From Drosophila persimilis (taxonomy: Eukaryota; Arthropoda; Insecta; Diptera; Drosophilidae): a stretch of 64,000 bases of DNA. The notes under the pieces were generated by a model. It did no database searches. It saw only the letters and a program-made list of their open reading frames with translations, and was not told the origin of the DNA. Both the position numbers and the translations under genes were made by a program. The DNA is taken from the NCBI RefSeq assembly GCF_003286085.1, contig NW_020825448.1:62001-126000 (forward strand). The letters are read 5' to 3'. This document shows, piece by piece, positions 11,374 to 22,210 of this stretch (within the stretch, counting starts at the first letter, position 1; every line of letters begins with the position of its first letter).

Positions 11374-13000
11374 ATTAAATAACTGCGGTAGCGGATTGTG
11401 TTTTTAAAAAGTTTTTATTTTACTTCGAACTTCACTGATATAGATTTAAGTAGAGGGTCACAAAGGAATTCCGGGCAAAGGGATTGCGCGATCTTAATTA
11501 TACCCGATACTCAAAATGAGTATTGGGGTATATTAGATTTGTGGTAAAAGTGGATGTGTGTAACGTCCAGAAGGAATCGTTTCCGACCCTATAAAGTATA
11601 TATATTCTTGATCAGCATCAATAGCCGAGTCGATTGAGCCCTGTCTGTCTGTCCGTCCGTCCGTCTGTCCGTCTGTCCGTCCCCTTCAGCGCCTAATGCT
11701 CAAAGACTATAAGAGCTAGAGCAACGATGTTTTGGATCCAGACTTCTGTGATATGTCACTGCTCCAAAAATATTTCAAAACTTTGCCCCGCCCACTTCCG
11801 CCCCCACAAAGGGCGAAAATCTGTGGCATCCACAATTTCGACGATACGAGAAAACTAAAAACGCAGAATCGTAGAAGATGACTATATCTTCTAGAGTGCA
11901 AAATCTGAACCAGATCGTATAATTATTACAGCCAGAATCACGAAAACAATTTCACTCTTTCTCGCTCTGTCTCACTCTAACACACAGGTTTCATGGTCGG
12001 TTTTGCCAATTGCAAAATATGAGTTCAAGGATCTCAGAACCTATAAAAGCCAGAGCAACCAAATTTGGTATCCACACTCCTGTGATATCGGACCTTGACC
12101 GTTTCCTGTCCAAATTTCGCCACACCCCCTTCCGCCCCCGCAAAGGACGAAAATCTGAGGCAACCACAAATCTCAGAGACTATTAAGGCTAGAGTAACCA
12201 AATTTGGTGCACACACTCCTTTAAGATGTCACTATAAAACGTATATCTCAGAATTTCGCCCCACCCCCATCCGCCCCCACAAAGGACGAAAATCTGTTGC
12301 ATCCACAATATTGCAGATTTGAGAAAACTAAAAACGCAGAATCATAGATAATGACCATATCTATTAGATTGCTGAATCTGGATCAGATCAGACCATTTTT
12401 TTAGCCAAAAGGAACAAATCAATTTGCAGTGGCTACGCAGCGCCCGACGTCACGCTCAGACTGATTTTCTGTCTCTCTCGCACGCACTCTTTGTCGTGTC
12501 GTTAAATATTAGCGGCGTCTGCCGGAGGAGAGCCATACTGACTTAGTATCGTGTATAACCTTAGAGTTGCGGTGTCCGCAGCAACTCACAACGTTCCCCC
12601 TCGTTTTTATCTAGACTTTGCGGTGTCGCTGCTGGATCAAGACTGACTTGAACTTTCTGATCTTTGCATCGTTGATCCCTTTCGGGAATCGTTTTTCTAT
12701 AAACATTTCAATTGATTTCGCCATCCCGAGTATTGGATTTCGTCACCCAAAGAAAGAACTGTAAACGGCCTAAAGTGCAGGATCTGCAGAAAGCCGGGAG
12801 TGAGATTGTTTATGAGAAGCCGGGTGTGGGCAAACATTGGTTTTCCATTTAGGCGAGTGTCAAAGATTGGGATTGCGGCGGGAGCCCTTGAGATTGTTCA
12901 TCTTAGAAATTAGGCCCAAGATTGAAATTGTTTTCGTTTTGGAAAGCCAAAGATTGTTTACAACTCGTATAAGAGCTCAATAGAATTGGGTACGTTAACT
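11374..13000 (-). repeat. Errantivirus 5' LTR containing a Helitron-like insertion (U1)
   Basis: On the minus strand the LTR begins AGTTAACGTACC (at 13000) and ends GTTATTTAAT, next to the primer site. It is split by a repeat of about 1.1 kb (11499-12605); without it the LTR is about 520 bp, close to the length of gypsy LTRs. It differs from the 3' LTR (20482-20886) by a 10-bp indel (aaattaggccc versus aaatcaattaggcggaggccc) and scattered substitutions, so this is not a fresh insertion. Confidence 0.8.
11499..12605 (+). mobile_element. DINE-1/INE-1-like non-autonomous Helitron inside LTR (copy A, U1)
   Basis: It starts TATACCCGATACTC with an immediate imperfect inverted repeat (atgagtattggggtata). 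It carries a GTCTGTCCGTCC microsatellite (about 11640-11682) and a repeated internal motif (ttccgcccccacaaagg, four times). It ends with a subterminal copy of the inverted TATACCCGATACT motif, a 7-bp stem (gagttgc...gcaactc), and ...ccccctcgtt. The layout (subterminal inverted repeat, central tetranucleotide array, 3' hairpin) is that of DINE-1/INE-1 Helitrons of Drosophila. There is no protein-coding capacity. The family assignment is from memory of the consensus. Confidence 0.7.
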
Positions 13001-13019
13001 TGTATTACGTATAAATATA

Positions 13020-14505
13020 TTGGGTATAAGGTTCAATGGCGTGTATACGTTTTGGGTATAAAGTTCAAAATTGTCACAGATTGTAATGCATTTACAATGA
13101 CGATCAAAAAGAAAGACGTTCCTTTGAGAGTAGCACGTTGGGCCATGTACCTACAAGATTTTAATTATGTTATAGAACATCGCTCAGGAACGAAGATGAG
13201 GCACGTTGACGCGTTGAGTCGTGTACCTTGTTTTATGGTGACCGAAAGTATAGCTCATCGTTTGAAAGAAGCTCAGCTAACCGACGATTGGGTTAAGGCT
13301 GTTAAAAGTATTGTGGAAGACAAGGAATATTATATTATTAGATTATTATATTCAGAATCAGATTTTGTTTAAGGATCCGGATAAGGACCTTATCGTAGTA
13401 CCAGCTCAGTTGGAAAATGAGATTATATCAATAGCACATAAGCAAGGACATTTTTCAGTTAAAAAGACACAAGATATCATTGAAATGTCGTATTATATTC
13501 CGAAGTTAAAAGACAAAGTATGGCGCGTAATAAATAGTTGTGTCGAGTGTATCATTGTCAATTAAAAGACAGGAAAACGTGAGGGTTATTTGCAACCAAT
13601 AGACAAGGGTGATAGGCCGTTACAAACGGATCACATTGATCACGTTGGACCAATGGAAATGACTAAAAAACAGTACAATTATATACTGGTTGTCGTTGAT
13701 GGATTTTCTAAGTTTGTTTGGTTATATTCTACTCGTAGTAAAGGCGTTGAAGAGGTCATTAAGTGTTTGGAAATTCAGGGGACTAGTTTTGGTAATCCGA
13801 ACAGAATAGTGACAGATAGAGGTGCAGCGTTTATGTCCAATTTGTTTCGTGAATACTGTGAGAGGCAGAAAATACAGCATTTAATGATTGCCACAGGCCT
13901 TCCACGTGGGAATAGGCAAGTCGAAAGGATGCACAAGATAGTGGTGCCTATGTTGTCGAAATTGTGTCAGGGTAATTCCGGTAGTTGGTATAAGCATCTA
14001 GGAAAAGTTCAGCAAATGATCAACAGTGTTGAACCGGGAAGTACCAAGGTAACACCTTTCAAGATATTGACTGGGCTAGACATGCGTATAGGAATGAATC
14101 CCAAAATAAAAGAAATATTGGAAGAATCACTGATCAAAGAGTTGAACAAGGACCGCGAAAAAATTAGAAAGGAAGTAGTTGAAAACATCGCACGGTTACA
14201 GAAGGAAAACAAGAAGAATTTTTGACTTAAAAAGGAAACTAGATAGACAGAATGAGGTTAATGAGCTAGTAGCTATCAAGCGTACTCAGTATGGTACTGG
14301 ATTAAAGCTAAAAGGAAAGTATCTAGGGCCGTATAAGGTGGTTAGGGATACTGAGGGTCCCTATAAGACCTCTACAGTTTCAGAATACATGAAACCATGG
14401 CTAGACCCATCCGAGGCGAATGGTCCGTCAGGACAACCGAATGTAGGAAACAGAGGAAAGAGAGAGACACGAAGCGGTCGTGTTTTCGTCGTGTCGTCGG
14501 GATAG
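13020..14505 (+). pseudogene. Family K RNase H/integrase remnant (U1)
   Basis: The conceptual product covers the end of RNase H (TDCNAFTM ... EHRSGTKMRHVDALSR), an integrase zinc region, and an integrase core with DHIDHVGPME, VVVDGFSKF, VTDRGAAF and a C-terminal GPY-type segment (KYLGPYKVV). The reading frame is broken near 13340-13372, at 13563-13565 (in-frame stop after CVECIIVN) and near 14220. The C-terminal part lacks about 11 codons that are present in the minus-strand relatives at 57144-57509. A non-functional relic. Confidence 0.82.
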
Positions 14506-14520
14506 AGCAGTAATCGGCCC

Positions 14521-14704
14521 TGAGAGAGCCGATAGCAAGAGAGAGAGATCACTCAGTTGTCAGTTCAGCCACGCATCAGACGTACACGCATATAATTACT
14601 CACAAACATACTTAATGTAAAACTTGGAGCTGTTATAATTTTAAGTCCAACATACTTATCAAATAAATGTTACTCGTTGCCATCAAGCAACTTAAACTAC
14701 TACA
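14521..14704 (+). repeat. Family K LTR, about 184 bp (U1)
   Basis: The same sequence follows the integrase end in all family K copies (14521-14704, 50126-50309, and reversed at 56945-57128 and 61170-61353). It runs from TGAGAGAGCC to CTACTACA and holds an AATAAA signal. The flanking sequence changes abruptly after CTACTACA here. The left boundary is less certain because no clear polypurine tract precedes it. Confidence 0.6.
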
Positions 14705-15475
14705 TACATTTGGATCACCTTGGGCCTATGGATGCTTCGCAATGGTTGATAGCTTTAGTAAGTTCATAAGGATGTATCCCACAAAAACAACAGGAGCAGA
14801 CGAAGTTCTCAAGAAGTTAAAGGAGTGGTCTGATGTATTTGGGAATCCGGCACGCAGCATTTAGATCTTCAAGCTTTGATGAGTTTGTCATGCAAAAGAA
14901 CATCGAATACGTATGGAGCACCACAGGGATACCAAGGGTAATCGGACAAATTGAACACGTAAACCGATCTATTCTGAGCATAATGATGCTGGAAATGTCC
15001 AAATTGTCATCGGAGGAATCCGGAAGATGGTATAAGTTCGTACCGCGAGTTCAGCGGGCTATTAACAGCACTGTTCATGTGTCTACAAAGAGTTGTCCAT
15101 TTGAGCTGATGATCGGGGTAAAAATGCGTTGTGGACCGGATAGCGACATACTTCAGCTAATAGAAAAAGAGATGGTATAATTTTGAAGACGAGAGACAAA
15201 AGATGCGATAAGAGGCAAAAGAAAATATTCAGCAGGCTCAGGACAGATACAAGGAACAATTCGATAAAAAGCGGAAATGCGAATACGGATACAAGGTCGG
15301 AGATCTCGTAGCCATACGTAGAACACAATTTGTAACCGGAAGAAAGATGGCCAGCGAATTCTTAGGACCATACGAAATAACCAACGTGTAACGAGGCGGA
15401 CGCTATAATGTTCGGAAAGCAGCAGACGTCGAAGGACCAAGCAATACGACTACAAGTAACTATGGAGCTTTTCTC
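14705..15475 (+). pseudogene. Degenerate integrase of fragment E (U1)
   Basis: Integrase motifs recur in shifting frames: HLGP-like start, VDSFSKFIRMYP, FGNPAR, a TTGIPR..GQIEHVNR stretch, GRWYKFVPRVQRAINSTVH and a C-terminal GPYEI-type segment. Several frameshifts and stops (for example 14862-14864 and 15178-15180) interrupt it. Relic only. Confidence 0.75.
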
Positions 15476-16080
15476 TAGAAAACGAGGAAGCATGGTCATC
15501 AGGGACTGATGACTAATAGGATGACCGAGTGTAAGAAGGAGAGGGCCAGCTGGACTATTGAGGGGACCTCGGGGATGAGCAACAGCTGTAATAACAGCTG
15601 CAGAGGAACAGCTGATGAGCAACAGCAGTAGTAACAGCAGCAGATCAAAAGCGGAAAGAGAAGAAGAAAGAGTCGAAAAGAGAGAATCGCAGCAGACAGA
15701 CGTAACTTAAGCCGCAGCAGCAGAAATCAGTCGGCATTAAGCAGTAAACCTAAAAGTTGTTGTTCTCACACATATAAGACTACCACACTTGGAATGTGCT
15801 GGGTACTTGTTGACTCTACAACAATGTTGCAGTCTGAATAAGTCTGTAAATTATGAGTTTGTATATTTGATATATACTGATTACAGAAAACTCTCGATAT
15901 GTGCATACGACACCATCGGCTATTAATTCTTTGAACAATAGAAGAAAGTTGATCGATCTGAGAGACGTAGTAATTCTCAAGTACAAGCAAAATAAACATT
16001 GCACACACATACATGTAGGGATCCTTGGTGAGCTCCCTACAAGTGAGTAAGAATCCGCTCCAGAAACTCCATCAAATATA
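14705..16080 (+). mobile_element. Ty3/gypsy fragment E: integrase and 3' end (U1)
   Basis: A second plus-strand gypsy relic of a different family abuts the family K LTR. Its integrase region is about 14705-15475. Then follows about 600 bp of 3' sequence with CAG/aacagctg-rich stretches (15585-15725), probable LTR sequence and an AATAAA (about 15990). Its right boundary with fragment F is unclear. An 8-bp inverted repeat (tgtaggga/tccctaca, 16014-16041) lies there. Confidence 0.65.
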
Positions 16081-18762
16081 AGCCACACGTCGTTGTACTG
16101 TCTTTATTTTAATAAATGGTTACAATAAGTTTCTTTTTCTTAACACGTTCTTCTCTGCACGTCTACTCGCTTCAGCAGTCGAACTCTTACTTAGCTATCG
16201 ATATATCTTCCTCTCATACCCTTGACTATCCCTAGCGATAGATCGATGCTCATTAAAGGGCTGCCAACCCTACATTCGGCCGTCCTGACTCATCATTCGA
16301 CCCGAATGATTGAGACCACGTCTTCATATACTCTGCCACTCTTCAAAGGCCCTTCACCATTACCCACTTTCTCAACAATGTACCGTCCATGTCTTAGTTT
16401 ACGCGTCACAATATAAGAACCCAAGAATCTTCCCTTTAGATTCAATCCGGCTCCAAATTGGGTACGTTTAATAGCTACCATATCATTAACTTGGTACTCT
16501 TTTTCTGGTTTCCGGGATTTGTTGAACGACTTGCAATTTTCATTTTGTATCTGCACTATGTTATCTTTGGCTATCTGGCGAATTTCTTCTTTCTCCTGCT
16601 GCAGCTCTAAAATATACTCTTCCTCTACAAGCTTTTCTAAGTCACTGTCATACTTTGTCCTCATTTTTATGCCTGTCAAAATCTTAAATGGCGATATCTT
16701 GGTACTTCTCGGATGAGTGGAGTTTGTAAACAATTGTACCCTACCAACATGCTTGTACCAGGCTTTCGGATCTTCTGCGCAAAGCTTTGTTAACATAGTA
16801 GTAACGACCTTATTAATTCGTTCTACCTGTCCATTACCACGCGGCACTCCTGTCGCTATCAGCAAATGTTGCATATCCTGTTCCTTACAATATTCCTCGA
16901 AAACATTAGCAGTAAATGCAGTGCCTCTATCTGTGATCACACGCTTCGGGTTTCCAAAAACTTCGCCCTGTTTCTGCAACCTATCAACCACATCATCAGC
17001 GCCTGTACTCTTTATTGGAGACAAATTTAGAAAAAGCGTCGACAACTACTAGGACGTGGTTATACTGTTTCTTAGTCAACTCCATCGGTCCAATATGGTC
17101 AATATGATACGTTTGCAAGGGATCATCAGATTTGTCAATTACATTCAAATACCCTTCTTTCTTTCCAAATTTTGCGTCGCTCACAATGCACTCCACACAT
17201 GACTTAACAATCCTATCCACTTTCCCTAACAAATCTGGAATAAAGTATTCGCGCTGCACTAAATCGATAGTTCTTTTGACACCAAAATGACCCTGGCAAT
17301 GAGCAATCATTATGATTTCGCTTTCCATCCCAGATGGTATTACGATAAAGTCTTTAACTGGATCCTTGTGAAAAATTTCATGCTTCAAATAAAAGTCGTC
17401 ATAAGAACCCGCCTTTAGCACCTTACAAATTGCTGATATCCAAATATCCTGACGTTGAGCCTGCTTTATTCAATTTCTCAGTGAATCTTCCAACAACAAA
17501 CAATGCACTCTACTCAATGCATCGACGTGTTTCATCTTGGTCCCTGAACGATGCTCAATTTCATAATCGAAGTCCTGAAGAAATATGGCCCAATGAGATA
17601 CCTTAACTGGAACATCTTGTTTCCTCATCGTTAACGCAAAAGCATTACAGTCAGTAATAATTTTTATCTTTCTCCCAAGCAAATACACTGTCCACTTCTT
17701 TAGAGCCTGCACTATAGCGAGTACTTCAAGCTCGTATGAAGGATACTTTTCTTAAGCTGGGGTTGTCTTACGACTCATATATTCTACCGGGTGGAAACAT
17801 TGATCCTCTGAGTCCATTTGCAAAAGTATGGCTTCATATGGCTTAAAACAGGAGAACAGGAGAACACCCATTTTGAAAGAAACATCCTTTTTCATCAAGT
17901 TTGTCAGTGGTCTGGCCACGACAGCAAAATCCTTAGCAAATCTACGGAAATAGGAAGTTAGGCCCAAATAGTGTTGAACTTGTTTCCTGTCTCTCGGAAT
18001 TGGAAAATTTTCAACTGCCGATGTTTTCTCTTGAGATGGTCGTATCGTTGAATTCTCTATTATGTAACCCAAAAAATTAACATTGCGCTGTAACACTTGG
18101 GATTTCTCCCATTTTATGCGCAATCCTGAAATCTCTGCGATACTCAACCCCTTCTGTAATTTTTCAAGTCCTTCTTGCACATCCTTTGATGGAATAATAA
18201 TACCGTCAATCAAAATACCGTCATCTATCAATGGTCTGAAAACCGCATATATGTACCTCATAAATACTGGAGGGGAGTTAGTCATCCCAAATGGTACATA
18301 ATTAAATTCATACTGTCCACGTCCTTCCTGAAGCTTGAGTAAAACATCGTCGATTAAAGCCATTGGAAAATTGTCACGAATTATCTTTTCATTGAGTTTT
18401 TTATAATCACAACAAAGTCTTTTTGAGCCATCCCTCTTGGCGACAAGCACTACAGGGGACGAGTATTCAGATCACTATGGCGAATTATTCCTTCCTTTAA
18501 CCAATCCCTGACCTGCTTATCGACTTTTTCATTGTCTAGGCGTCTAGGTCTTTGACGGACCGGTACTTCATCTGACAATATTATCTTCATTTCAACAGGG
18601 CTGTTTTCTGGTTTTACGGGCTTATAATTTTCTACCAACCCCCCTATTATTGACCTCACCTCACGGTTCAAATGCGACAGGTCTATTCCTCGTGAAAACT
18701 CTTCAATAATATTGCTCGACAGTATCTGATGGAACGTCTTTTCCAATTCATCAATTGCACTC
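16081..18762 (-). mobile_element. Ty3/gypsy fragment F (U1)
   Basis: This minus-strand element is related to family K but distinct in sequence. It keeps part of RT, RNase H, integrase and 3' sequence (16081-16292, with AATAAA signals on the minus strand). Gag and protease are missing; the 5' side ends abruptly at the promoter-like segment X (18763). It lies tail-to-tail with fragment E. Confidence 0.75.
16293..18760 (-). pseudogene. Fragment F pol relic: RT, RNase H, integrase (U1)
   Basis: From the pre-RT region (IDELEKTFHQILS) the sequence reads into RT, RNase H (TDCNAFALTM ... HRSGTKMKHVDALSR) and integrase (HIDHIGPMELTKKQYN, VTDRGTAF, GVPRGNGQVER, NDMVAIKRTQFGAG). RT is internally deleted: the stretch with catalytic motif A (present in the family K relative as FTTLDLTNGFF) is absent between LLKLQEG and GQYEFNY. 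The catalytic YxDD is changed to LIDG. Frames break near 18450, 17750, 17465 and 17000. It cannot encode active RT. Confidence 0.8.
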
Positions 18763-19357
18763 AGTAGATATTATATAGGCACTTTGCTATGGGACAGTGT
18801 TAGGTACACAAAGGAGGAATATAAATTGTAGAGAAAGTAGAAAGGTTTAAGGGCATCGAAACCGTTTTTCAGAAAACACTTAAAAATATATTTATAAGAT
18901 ATTTTATTAACATTGAATTGGGAAACAATTTCTGCTATGTTATTAACTGGTCAAGTTAAATGAATACTTATAGGATATTTTATAAGCATTGAATTGGGAA
19001 AACAAATGTGTGAAGTTCCTGAAATGTACATCCTATTGAAAACATAGGTTGGAAACCTGGGTATCTAGATGTCCGTATAGAGGGTTGAATGGTAAGAGAA
19101 CACAAATTAATGGAGATATATATAGGAGCACACAAAGAATAAAATTATAATAGGAAGACATCAAAATTAATTAATGCTACTTAGAGTAAATATACGGCCG
19201 TCCCTTATCCTTACTACTTGGTGGCGCCACCTATCGGTGATAATGTGAACTAACTTCGATCTCAATCCTGTTTCTCAACCATGTAAAATCCTCTCAAACC
19301 AATCCTTCGCTCATTTATATTCTCTCTCCTCCCTCTTACTGTCAATGAACCTGTTTT
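18763..19357 (-). other. Segment X: promoter-like sequence of unknown origin (U1)
   Basis: On the minus strand this ends with gcctatataata, a TATA-like box pointing at fragment F. About 230 bp of it (18766-19000) matches, in reverse, the sequence upstream of the acidic ORF at 60803-61159 and part of that at 56580. It is AT-rich with two near-repeats (ttcccaattcaatg...taaaatat). The rest (19000-19357) matches nothing else in the window and has no credible ORF. It may be an LTR or 5' end of another element. Confidence 0.55.
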
Positions 19358-20481
19358 TATACCCGATACTCAAAATGAGTATTGGGGTATATTAGATTTG
19401 TGGTAAAAGTGGATGTGTGTAACGTCCAGAAGGAATCGTTTCCGACCCCATAAAGTATATATATTCTTGATCAGCATCAATAGCCGAGTCGATTGAGCCA
19501 TGTCTGTCTGTCCGTCTGTCCGTCTGTCCGTCCGTCCGTCTGTCCGTCTGTCCGTCCCCTTCAGCGCCTAATGCTCAAAGACTATAAGAGCTAGAGCAAC
19601 GATGTTTTGGATCCAGACTTCTGTGATATGTCACTGCTACAAAAATATTTCAAAACTTTGCCCCGCCCACTTCCGCCCCCACAAAGGGCGAAAATCTGTG
19701 GCATCCACAATTTTAAAGATACGAGAAAACAAAAAACGCAGAATCGTAGAGAATGACCATATCTTTTAGACTGCAGAATCTGAATTGGATCGTATTACTA
19801 TTATAGCCAGCATCAAGAAAACAATTTCATTTTTTCTCGCCCTGTCTCTCTCTAACACACAGGTAGCATAGGCGGCTTTGCTTAGAGTAAAACATTAGCG
19901 CCTAGATCTCAGAGACTATAAAAGCTAGAGCAACCAAATTTGGTATCCACACTCCTAATATATCGGACCGAGACGAGTTTGTTTCAAAATTTCGCCACAC
20001 CCCCTTCCGCCCCCGCAAAGGATGCAAATCTGGGGATATTCACAAATCTCAAAGACTATTAACGCTAGAGTAACCAAACTTGGAATCCGCACTTCTCTTA
20101 GATCTCACTATAAAACGTGTATCTCAAAATTTCGCCCCACCCCCTTCCGCCCACACAAAGGACGAAAATCTGTTGCATCCACAATATTGCAGATTCGAGA
20201 AAACTAAAAACGGGGAATCATAGATAACGACCATATCTATCAGATTGCTGAATCTGGATCAGATCAGATAATTTTTGTAGCCAAAAGGAACAAATCAATT
20301 TGCAGTGGCTACGCAGCGCGTGACATCACGCTCAGACTGATTTTCTGTCTCTCTCGCACGCACTCTTTGTCGTGTCGTTTAATATTAGCGGCGTCTGCCG
20401 GAGGAAAGCCATACTGACTTAGTATCGGGTATAACTGTAGAGTTGCGGTGTCCGCAGCAACTCACAACGTTCCCCCTCGTT
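19358..20481 (+). mobile_element. DINE-1/INE-1-like Helitron, copy B (U1), at duplication junction
   Basis: It has the same organisation as copy A but is clearly divergent, for example in the length of the GTCTGTCCGTCC array and ataactgtag versus ataaccttag near the end. Left flank is X (ctgttttt). Its right flank differs between units: errantivirus LTR here, but acgattggtcc at 56323. The duplication breakpoint is therefore at or within this repeat. Confidence 0.7.
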
Positions 20482-20886
20482 TTTATCTAGACTTTGCGGT
20501 GTCGCTGCTGGATCAAGACTGACTTGAACTTTCTGATCTTTGCATCGTTGATCCCTTTCGGGAATCGTTTTTCTATAAACATTTCAATTGATTTCGCCAT
20601 CCCGAGTATTGGATTTCGTCACCCAAAGAAAGAACTGTAAACGGCCTAAAGTGCAGGATCTGCAGAAAGCCGGGAGTGAGATTGTTTATGAGAAGCCGGG
20701 TGTGGGCAAACATTGGTTTTCCATTTAGGCGAGTGTCAAAGATTGGGATTGCGGCGGGAGCCCTTGAGATTGTACATCTTAGAAATCAATTAGGCGGAGG
20801 CCCAAGATTGAAATTGTTTTCGATTTGGAAAGCCAAAGATTGTTTACAACTCGTATAAGAGCTCAATAGAATTGGGTACGTTAACT
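20482..20886 (-). repeat. Errantivirus 3' LTR, partial (U2)
   Basis: Read on the minus strand it begins AGTTAACG right after the polypurine tract, and matches 12606-13000 apart from a 10-bp indel and substitutions. The remaining LTR end is replaced by Helitron copy B of the neighbouring unit. Confidence 0.8.
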
Positions 20887-20896
20887 CCCCCCATTC

Positions 20897-21892
20897 TTAA
20901 ATGTTTCGTACCGATACATTTTTAATTTCTGATAGAGCTCTAATTTCTTCTGACAGTATTTGAATGTTGCTTTCCACTATTTCTTCTGACGGTATTCTTA
21001 TTGATTTAATAAGTACAAATTTGGTTAATTTATAGCCGAAGTAAAATAACATTATCAATATCAAAATGATTAAAAATAATGTTGTTAATGGTAAGGCCGT
21101 ATTACCTAATGTTATAAGGGGATTTAAAATATTAACATTATCAAAAGAAAATTTCTTATCATTCGATTGTATATAATCAACTAATTCAAAATCGCTATAT
21201 CTATGATGCGATATATATCTTAGAATTTTACACTTATCATTTATGTGGGTTATATTATTTATTACAATTGTGTTGTTGAATATAAGGAGATACGATCCTA
21301 ACAAAGTAGTATTGTCTACGATATTTTTGCCTGAAACTAATATGGCACCATCCTGAATGATGTCTATTTCTTTGTTTTTTTCCCTTTTTTTAGTGCAGTT
21401 GGCTTTAAAGCCATTAAGTAAATTGGTGAAACAGGTATTCTTTTAATTTATTTGTGCGTAATTGTTAAAAGTTTCACTTTTAAAATTATTCATTAAATAG
21501 TATTTCTCCTTACATTCACAAACTTTTTCACTTATAACTAACATTCCATCATTTTGTGAGATGGCTCTTGCATGGTAAAACTTGCAAATATCTTTAATTT
21601 GTGGATATTTTATGTAAATGATTATTAAATCTGCATTTCGAATTATTTTAACCGTTGCTATGTCCAGCAGATCAGACAGTTCAACAGGATGTTTTTCATG
21701 CTTATAAATGTCCTCTATTTCGTTTTTATTTAAAATTTTTGTATTGAAAATGTTTACTTTTAAGAGGGTTATGGTATCATTGAAGATGAAATTTTTTAAT
21801 GAATTTGATAGCAATTCAATTTCTTTGAAAAATTTGGAATTTATTACAAATTGTTTATTATTATTTTCAGTTAATTCTTTTACTTTATTTTG
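20897..21892 (-). pseudogene. env: Errantivirus env, C-terminal part (U2)
   Basis: The minus-strand frame has hydrophilic ectodomain-like sequence (SDLLDIATVKIIRN), several cysteines (CKFYHARA, CECKEKYY) and a C-terminal hydrophobic anchor (TLFLIILILIMLFYFGYKL) followed by a short charged tail ending at 20897. One in-frame TAA (21443-21445) separates two open stretches of the same frame. The 5' side is cut by the copia-like element at 21892, and a short upstream coding piece lies beyond it at about 33228-33285. A gypsy-type membrane glycoprotein by position and topology; not functional here. Confidence 0.8.
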
Positions 21893-22112
21893 TGTTAAAA
21901 ATGTAATCGATACTATTGTTTGAATAAGCAACAATTATCTGGCAACACTGTATTGTATCGTGCTCATAATGTATATATACTCACTGTATGTATGTATACT
22001 CACTCTCAAATAAACGTTTAACCGAACCACTACGTGTCTCTTGTATCAGCTCCGTTTTATATATAGCTTATATATAGAACGGTAAACTAAAACGGTACAA
22101 TTATATCCAACA
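21893..22112 (+). repeat. 5' LTR of copia-like element
   Basis: 220 bp, TG...CA. It carries ATAAA near 22011 and a TATA-like palindromic stretch (ttatatatagcttatatata). It has an extra tactcactgtatgtatg-type stretch absent from the 207-bp 3' LTR. Short microsatellite-like variation rather than many substitutions separates the two. Confidence 0.9.
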
Positions 22113-22210
22113 TTGGTTATGGGCCCAGAGTTCGTTGTTTCGGCTTAATAACAGACTAAAAAGCGTCTGGGTTTGAGTGTCGGTTGTGCTAAATTGTCAA
22201 CAGTTATTTT

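Larger units (their letters stand above)
1..13000 (-). mobile_element. Gypsy-like errantivirus, U1 copy (5' LTR, gag, protease and start of RT region)
   Basis: On the minus strand the order is LTR (11374-13000), lysine-tRNA-type primer site (11356-11373), gag, protease, then the pol region running off the left window edge. Type: gag has an Arg/Asn/Gln-rich tail without CCHC knuckles, the primer site begins TGGCGCCCAACG, the LTR begins AGTTAAC, and the U2 copy carries env. All are features of the gypsy group of Drosophila errantiviruses. A roo-like element (130-8762) interrupts pol, and a Helitron-like repeat lies inside the LTR. Confidence 0.85.
13001..14704 (+). mobile_element. Ty3/gypsy family K, 3' fragment D (U1)
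   Basis: A 5'-truncated plus-strand element begins in RNase H and keeps integrase and a short LTR (14521-14704). Its left edge abuts the errantivirus LTR. The same family is found on the minus strand at 56945-62439. Confidence 0.8.
1..20481. repeat. Tandem segmental duplication, copy U1 (left part outside window)
   Basis: This stretch reappears at 35611-56322 in the same order and orientation, with only scattered single-base differences, a 5-bp deletion (near 40618) and a 236-bp internal duplication in the second copy. The right end of the match is at 20481/56322, inside the sequence ending in ccctcgtt at the end of a Helitron-like repeat. The window begins inside U1, so its left boundary is not seen. 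The whole arrangement of inserted elements, target-site duplications and most disabling mutations is shared, so the duplication came after them. Confidence 0.95.

Noticed and set aside
11640..11682. GTCTGTCCGTCC array as a CRISPR-like or satellite repeat
   Set aside because: It is a tetranucleotide microsatellite inside a DINE-1-like Helitron, with no spacers.
12095..12322. Open frames in the Helitron-like repeats
   Set aside because: No start context or domain; they differ between copies and the repeat family is non-autonomous.
11499..12605. Interpreting the TATACCCGATACT ends as terminal inverted repeats of a cut-and-paste DNA transposon
   Set aside because: The right-hand motif is subterminal: shared sequence continues about 40 bp further to ccctcgtt with a hairpin, and no target duplication is seen, which fits a Helitron better.
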